Assembly: GCA_965198325.1 (NCBI GenBank)
Contig: CBDAPE010000019.1
Span: forward strand, 62,001 to 126,000
DNA length: 64,000 bases
Source: CBDAPE01 sp965198325
Lineage (GTDB): Bacteria; Pseudomonadota; Alphaproteobacteria; UBA828; JAPUJA01
Direction of reading: 5' to 3'
Every line of letters starts with the position of its first letter. Within the stretch, counting starts at the first letter, position 1. A program made the translations under genes and the position numbers. The notes below the pieces were generated by a model that had not been told where the DNA came from, did no database searches, and saw nothing but the letters and a program-made list of their open reading frames with translations. Shown here in pieces: positions 61,230-64,000 of the stretch.

Positions 61230-62729
61230 ATGTATCGGGTGGATTTGTACGCGCGGGTTCGGCGGGCGTGTCGTGTCGAGGGAATGAGCACCCGCGAGGC
61301 CTCGCGGGTGTTCGGGCTGGACCGCAAGACGGTCCGCAAGATGCTGTCGTTCTCGGTGCCGCCGGGGTCTCGCCGCGGCAAGCCGCCACGGCGGCCGAAG
61401 CGGGGTCCGTTCACGGGGATCATCGATCGGATTCTGGAAGACGATCGGACCAGCCACCACAAGCAACGGCCCACGGCGAAGCGGATCTTCGACCGTCTCC
61501 GGGACGAGTACGGCTTTACGGGCGGCTACACCATCGTGAAGGACTATGTCCGTGAGCGGCGGCTTCGGTCGCGCGAGATGTTCGTGCCGCTCGTCCATTC
61601 CCCCGGCCCCGCCCAGGCGGACTTCGGCGAGGCGATGGCGGTGATCGGCGGCGTGGCGTGCAAGGTCCACTTCCTTGCCTTCGATCTTCCCCACAGTGAT
61701 GCCTGCTTCGTGAAGGCCTACCCGGCGGAGACGACCGAGGCGTTCTGCGCTGGCCACAACGCGGCGGTTGCGTTCTTCGGCGGCGTCCCCCGATCCATCC
61801 TGTACGACAACACCAAGCTGGCAGTCGCCCGGATACTGGGCGATGGCAAGCGGCAGCGAACGCGCGTCTTCACGGACCTTCAATCCCCCTATCTGTTCGA
61901 GGACAGGTTCGGCCGGCCGGGCAAGGGCAACGACAAAGGCAAGGTCGAGGGACTGGTCGGCTTCATCCGGCGGACCTTCCGGGTCCCCGTCCCGCGGGCC
62001 GAGAGCTTCGAGGCGCTGAACGATGCTCTCGCGGGACAGTGCCGCCGGCGCCAGGCGGCGCGGCTGCGGGGTCACAAGGAGACCATCGGCGAGCGCCTCG
62101 CACGGGACCGGGAAGCCTTCTTGCCTCTCCCCCCGGCACCATACGATGCCTGCGACAAGCGCACTGGACGGGTGAGCTCGCTGTCGCTGGTGCGCTGCCG
62201 GGGCAACGACTACTCGGTGCCCGTGGCCTATGGCCACCGCGAGGTGCTGATCCGGTGCTCCGTCGACGAGGTCGTTATCTCTTGCGGCGCGGAGGTGATT
62301 GCCCGGCACCGCCGGTCCTACGACAGCGAGGACCTGATCTTCGACCCGCTGCATTACCTACCCTTGATCGAGCAGAAGATCGGCGCCCTCGACCAGGCCG
62401 CGCCGTTGGCGGGCTGGGACCTGCCCGAGGCCTTCATCACTCTGCGACGCCTGCTCGAAGCCCGCATGGGCAAGGCGGGCAAGCGCGAGTCCGTCCAGGT
62501 GCGCCGTCTGCTGGAGAGCTTCCGGCTCGAGGAGGTCGAGGGTGCGGTCGGCGACGCGCTCAGGCTCGGCGCCATCGGCTTCGATGCGGTGAAGCACCTG
62601 GTACTGTGCCGCATCGAGCGGCGGCCGCCCCGGCTCAACCTCGAGGTCTATCCGTACCTGCCGCGCGCCCGGGTCGCGACGACGTCTGCCAAGTCGTACA
62701 TGAGCCTGCTGTCGGGGCTCGGCGCATGA
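61230..62729 (+). CDS. istA: IS21-family transposase IstA
   Basis: A 499-residue transposase. The N-terminal helix-turn-helix reads MSTREASRVFGLDRKTVRKML at residues 19-39. The catalytic triad is visible as Asp in PAQADFGEAM, Asp in SILYDNTKLAV and Glu in GKVEGLVGFIRR. The C-terminal part matches full-length family members. A purine-rich GGAAGGCGGGGGG lies just before the ATG. Its stop overlaps istB by 4 bases (ATGA). Confidence 0.95.
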   Translation: MYRVDLYARVRRACRVEGMSTREASRVFGLDRKTVRKMLSFSVPPGSRRGKPPRRPKRGPFTGIIDRILEDDRTSHHKQRPTAKRIFDRLRDEYGFTGGYTIVKDYVRERRLRSREMFVPLVHSPGPAQADFGEAMAVIGGVACKVHFLAFDLPHSDACFVKAYPAETTEAFCAGHNAAVAFFGGVPRSILYDNTKLAVARILGDGKRQRTRVFTDLQSPYLFEDRFGRPGKGNDKGKVEGLVGFIRRTFRVPVPRAESFEALNDALAGQCRRRQAARLRGHKETIGERLARDREAFLPLPPAPYDACDKRTGRVSSLSLVRCRGNDYSVPVAYGHREVLIRCSVDEVVISCGAEVIARHRRSYDSEDLIFDPLHYLPLIEQKIGALDQAAPLAGWDLPEAFITLRRLLEARMGKAGKRESVQVRRLLESFRLEEVEGAVGDALRLGAIGFDAVKHLVLCRIERRPPRLNLEVYPYLPRARVATTSAKSYMSLLSGLGA

Positions 62730-63490
62730 CCGACACACCACGGCTGCTGCTCGTCCACCACCTCAAGAGGCTGAAGCTGCCGACGGTCCTGAGGGAGTAC
62801 GACAAGATCGCCCGGCAGTGCGCCTCTGAAGGCGTCGACCACGTTCGCTATCTTCTGCGTCTGGCCGAGCTCGAGCTGATCGACCGCGAGCGCCGCATGG
62901 TCGAGCGGCGCATCAAGGCGGCGCGCTTCCCCGTGATCAAGAGCCTCGATAGCTTCGATTTCAAGGTCATCCCCTCGCTCAACAAGACGTTGGTCCTGGA
63001 GCTCGCCCGCTGCGCGTACATCGAGCGCCGCGAGAACCTCATCGCGCTCGGCAACAGCGGCACCGGCAAGACCCACATCGCCCTCGGTCTCGGCTTGGCG
63101 GCCTGCCAGAAGGGCCTCTCGGTCGGCTTCATCACCGCCGCCGCGCTGGTCCACGAGCTCATCGAGGCCCGCGATGACAAGCAGCTGCTGAGGTTCCAGA
63201 AGAAGCTCGCCACCTACAAGCTTCTGATCGTCGACGAACGCGGCTTCGTGCCGCTGTCCAAGACCGGTGCCGAGCTCCTGTTCGAGGTGTTCAGCCAGCG
63301 CTACGAGCGCGGCTCGACCCTGGTCACCACCAATCTGTCGTTCGACGAATGGACCGAGGTGTTCGGCTCCGAGCGGCTTACCGGCGCTCTCCTCGACCGC
63401 CGCACCCACCACGTCAACATCCTCGAGATGAATGGCGAGAGCTACAGGCTCAACCAGAGCCGCAGGCGTCAAACCCCGACGGCGAACTGA
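62726..63490 (+). CDS. istB: IS21-family helper ATPase IstB
   Basis: A 254-residue AAA+ ATPase that assists IstA. Walker A is ALGNSGTGKTHIALGLG near residue 108 and Walker B is KLLIVDERGFVPL. The usual Walker B reads VDE(L/F/I); here Arg follows the Glu. SERLTGALLDRRTHHVNILEMNGESYRL near the C-terminus is characteristic. It starts inside the end of istA, so translation is coupled. Confidence 0.95.
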   Translation: MTDTPRLLLVHHLKRLKLPTVLREYDKIARQCASEGVDHVRYLLRLAELELIDRERRMVERRIKAARFPVIKSLDSFDFKVIPSLNKTLVLELARCAYIERRENLIALGNSGTGKTHIALGLGLAACQKGLSVGFITAAALVHELIEARDDKQLLRFQKKLATYKLLIVDERGFVPLSKTGAELLFEVFSQRYERGSTLVTTNLSFDEWTEVFGSERLTGALLDRRTHHVNILEMNGESYRLNQSRRRQTPTAN

Positions 63491-63682
63491 ACCGACCACC
63501 CAACCCACGCTTGACCCCATGGGCCCACAGGTCCCTCCCGCGCGCGCCGCCGCGTCGGCCTGTTGAGGGCACGTCGCGTTGCGCGCGGGGCCCGCCCATG
63601 GACTACGGGGACAAGCCCGCAGCCGCCAAGCGGTCCCTTCTTACACCGCCACGGTCGTCCCTTTTTGCTCCGCCATTGACAG
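63491..63682. other. Right-end region of the IS21 element
   Basis: 192 bases with no gene. It contains the right-hand terminal repeats of the element (about 63630-63680) and then abuts the second istA copy directly. Confidence 0.5.
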
Positions 63683-64000
63683 ATGAGCGTCCATGAGGCG
63701 TCGCGGGTGTTTGGTGTGGACCGCAAGACGGTCCGTAAGATGCTGTCGTTCTCGGTGCCGCCAGGATATCGCCGAAGCACGCCGCCCCGGCGACCGAAGC
63801 TGGATCCGTTCACGGGGATCATCGATCGGATCCTGGAGGATGATCGGACCAGTCACCGCAAACAACGGCACACTGCAAAGCGCATCTTCGACCGTCTCCG
63901 GGACGAGTACGGCTTTACGGGCGGGTACACCATCGTGAAGGACTCCGTTCGCGAGCGGCGGCTTCGGTCACGTGAGGTGTTTGTGCCGCTCGTCCATTCC
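63683..64000 (+). pseudogene. Second istA copy, 5'-truncated and running off the window
   Basis: From ATG 63683 the frame reads MSVHEASRVFGVDRKTVRKML and aligns with the complete IstA from its residue 19 to about residue 124, with scattered differences in both DNA and protein (for example LDPF for RGPF and DSVRER for DYVRER). The first 18 codons and the left end present in the complete copy are missing: an in-frame TGA lies at 63677-63679. This is a related but diverged IS21 element whose 5' end was lost where the first element's right end joins. The 3' end lies outside the window. Confidence 0.8.

Larger units (their letters stand above)
61111..63680 (+). mobile_element. IS21-family insertion sequence
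   Basis: A complete istA-istB pair with flanking short repeats. On the left, TGGCGGACCAAAATGGGAC at 61164-61182 matches, in inverted orientation, TGGCGGAGCAAAAAGGGAC near 63656-63674. A second right-hand repeat follows, as IS21 ends carry multiple repeats. The outer ends are estimates: left at TGTGAG 61111 and right at TTGACA near 63680. No target duplication could be fixed. Confidence 0.7.

Overview
The window looks like chromosomal DNA of a GC-rich alphaproteobacterium. The grounds are the strong G/C third-position bias, long runs of tightly packed overlapping genes, a soxBDAG sarcosine oxidase operon, polyamine-class and BMP-class ABC importers, and IS1595 and IS21 elements. The lineage is an inference; no rRNA or marker gene is present. 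I saw no tRNA, rRNA or CRISPR array.

Layout. (1) 1-5688: a polyamine-type ABC importer (end of one binding protein, two permeases, a second Tat-exported binding protein) with an amidase and an SDR dehydrogenase. (2) 5861-9256: a glycosyltransferase gene split by an IS1595-family element that has perfect 23-bp ends and an 8-bp target duplication. (3) 9270-21079, minus strand: creatinase-like hydrolase, ATP-dependent hydantoinase pair HyuA/HyuB, soxBDAG and serine dehydratase. This could carry creatine or N-methylhydantoin through sarcosine, glycine and serine to pyruvate. (4) 21377-30023, plus strand: a second HyuA/HyuB pair, a two-subunit xanthine-dehydrogenase-type hydroxylase and a creatininase-family protein. 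(5) 30020-37593: an IclR regulator, a frameshifted cytosine/creatinine-deaminase-like gene, upp and a nucleoside-type BMP ABC importer. A 15-bp dyad, ATCC-N7-GGAT, lies just downstream of a promoter at the head of three of these units, which suggests one IclR regulon for N-heterocycle catabolism.

(6) 37909-40800: a DUF1989 protein and a Rieske oxygenase divergent from a LysR regulator. (7) 40821-53237: a second catabolic cluster with two glutamine-synthetase-like ligases (one ended early by two nonsense codons), four SDRs counting one beside the GntR gene, a flavin reductase, a RibBA-like flavin-synthesis enzyme, an unrecognised cysteine-rich protein, two alpha/beta hydrolases (one frameshifted), a GntR regulator and a luciferase-like flavin monooxygenase. 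The set suggests gamma-glutamylation of an amine plus FMN-dependent oxidation; the substrate is unknown. (8) 53549-60071: an XRE regulator, an AT-rich gap, an aldehyde dehydrogenase with a TcuA-like flavoprotein, and a Rieske oxygenase divergent from a 2-oxoglutarate-type oxygenase. (9) 60401-64000: a lone low-GC gene with a HEPN-like RNLVTH motif, a complete IS21-family element, and the start of a second related IS21 copy running off the window.

At least five genes are broken: the glycosyltransferase, the IS passenger, the deaminase, one glutamine-synthetase-like gene and one hydrolase. Three of the single-base indels sit in short G runs or G-rich spots, so some could be assembly errors; the two nonsense codons and the IS insertion are not of that kind.
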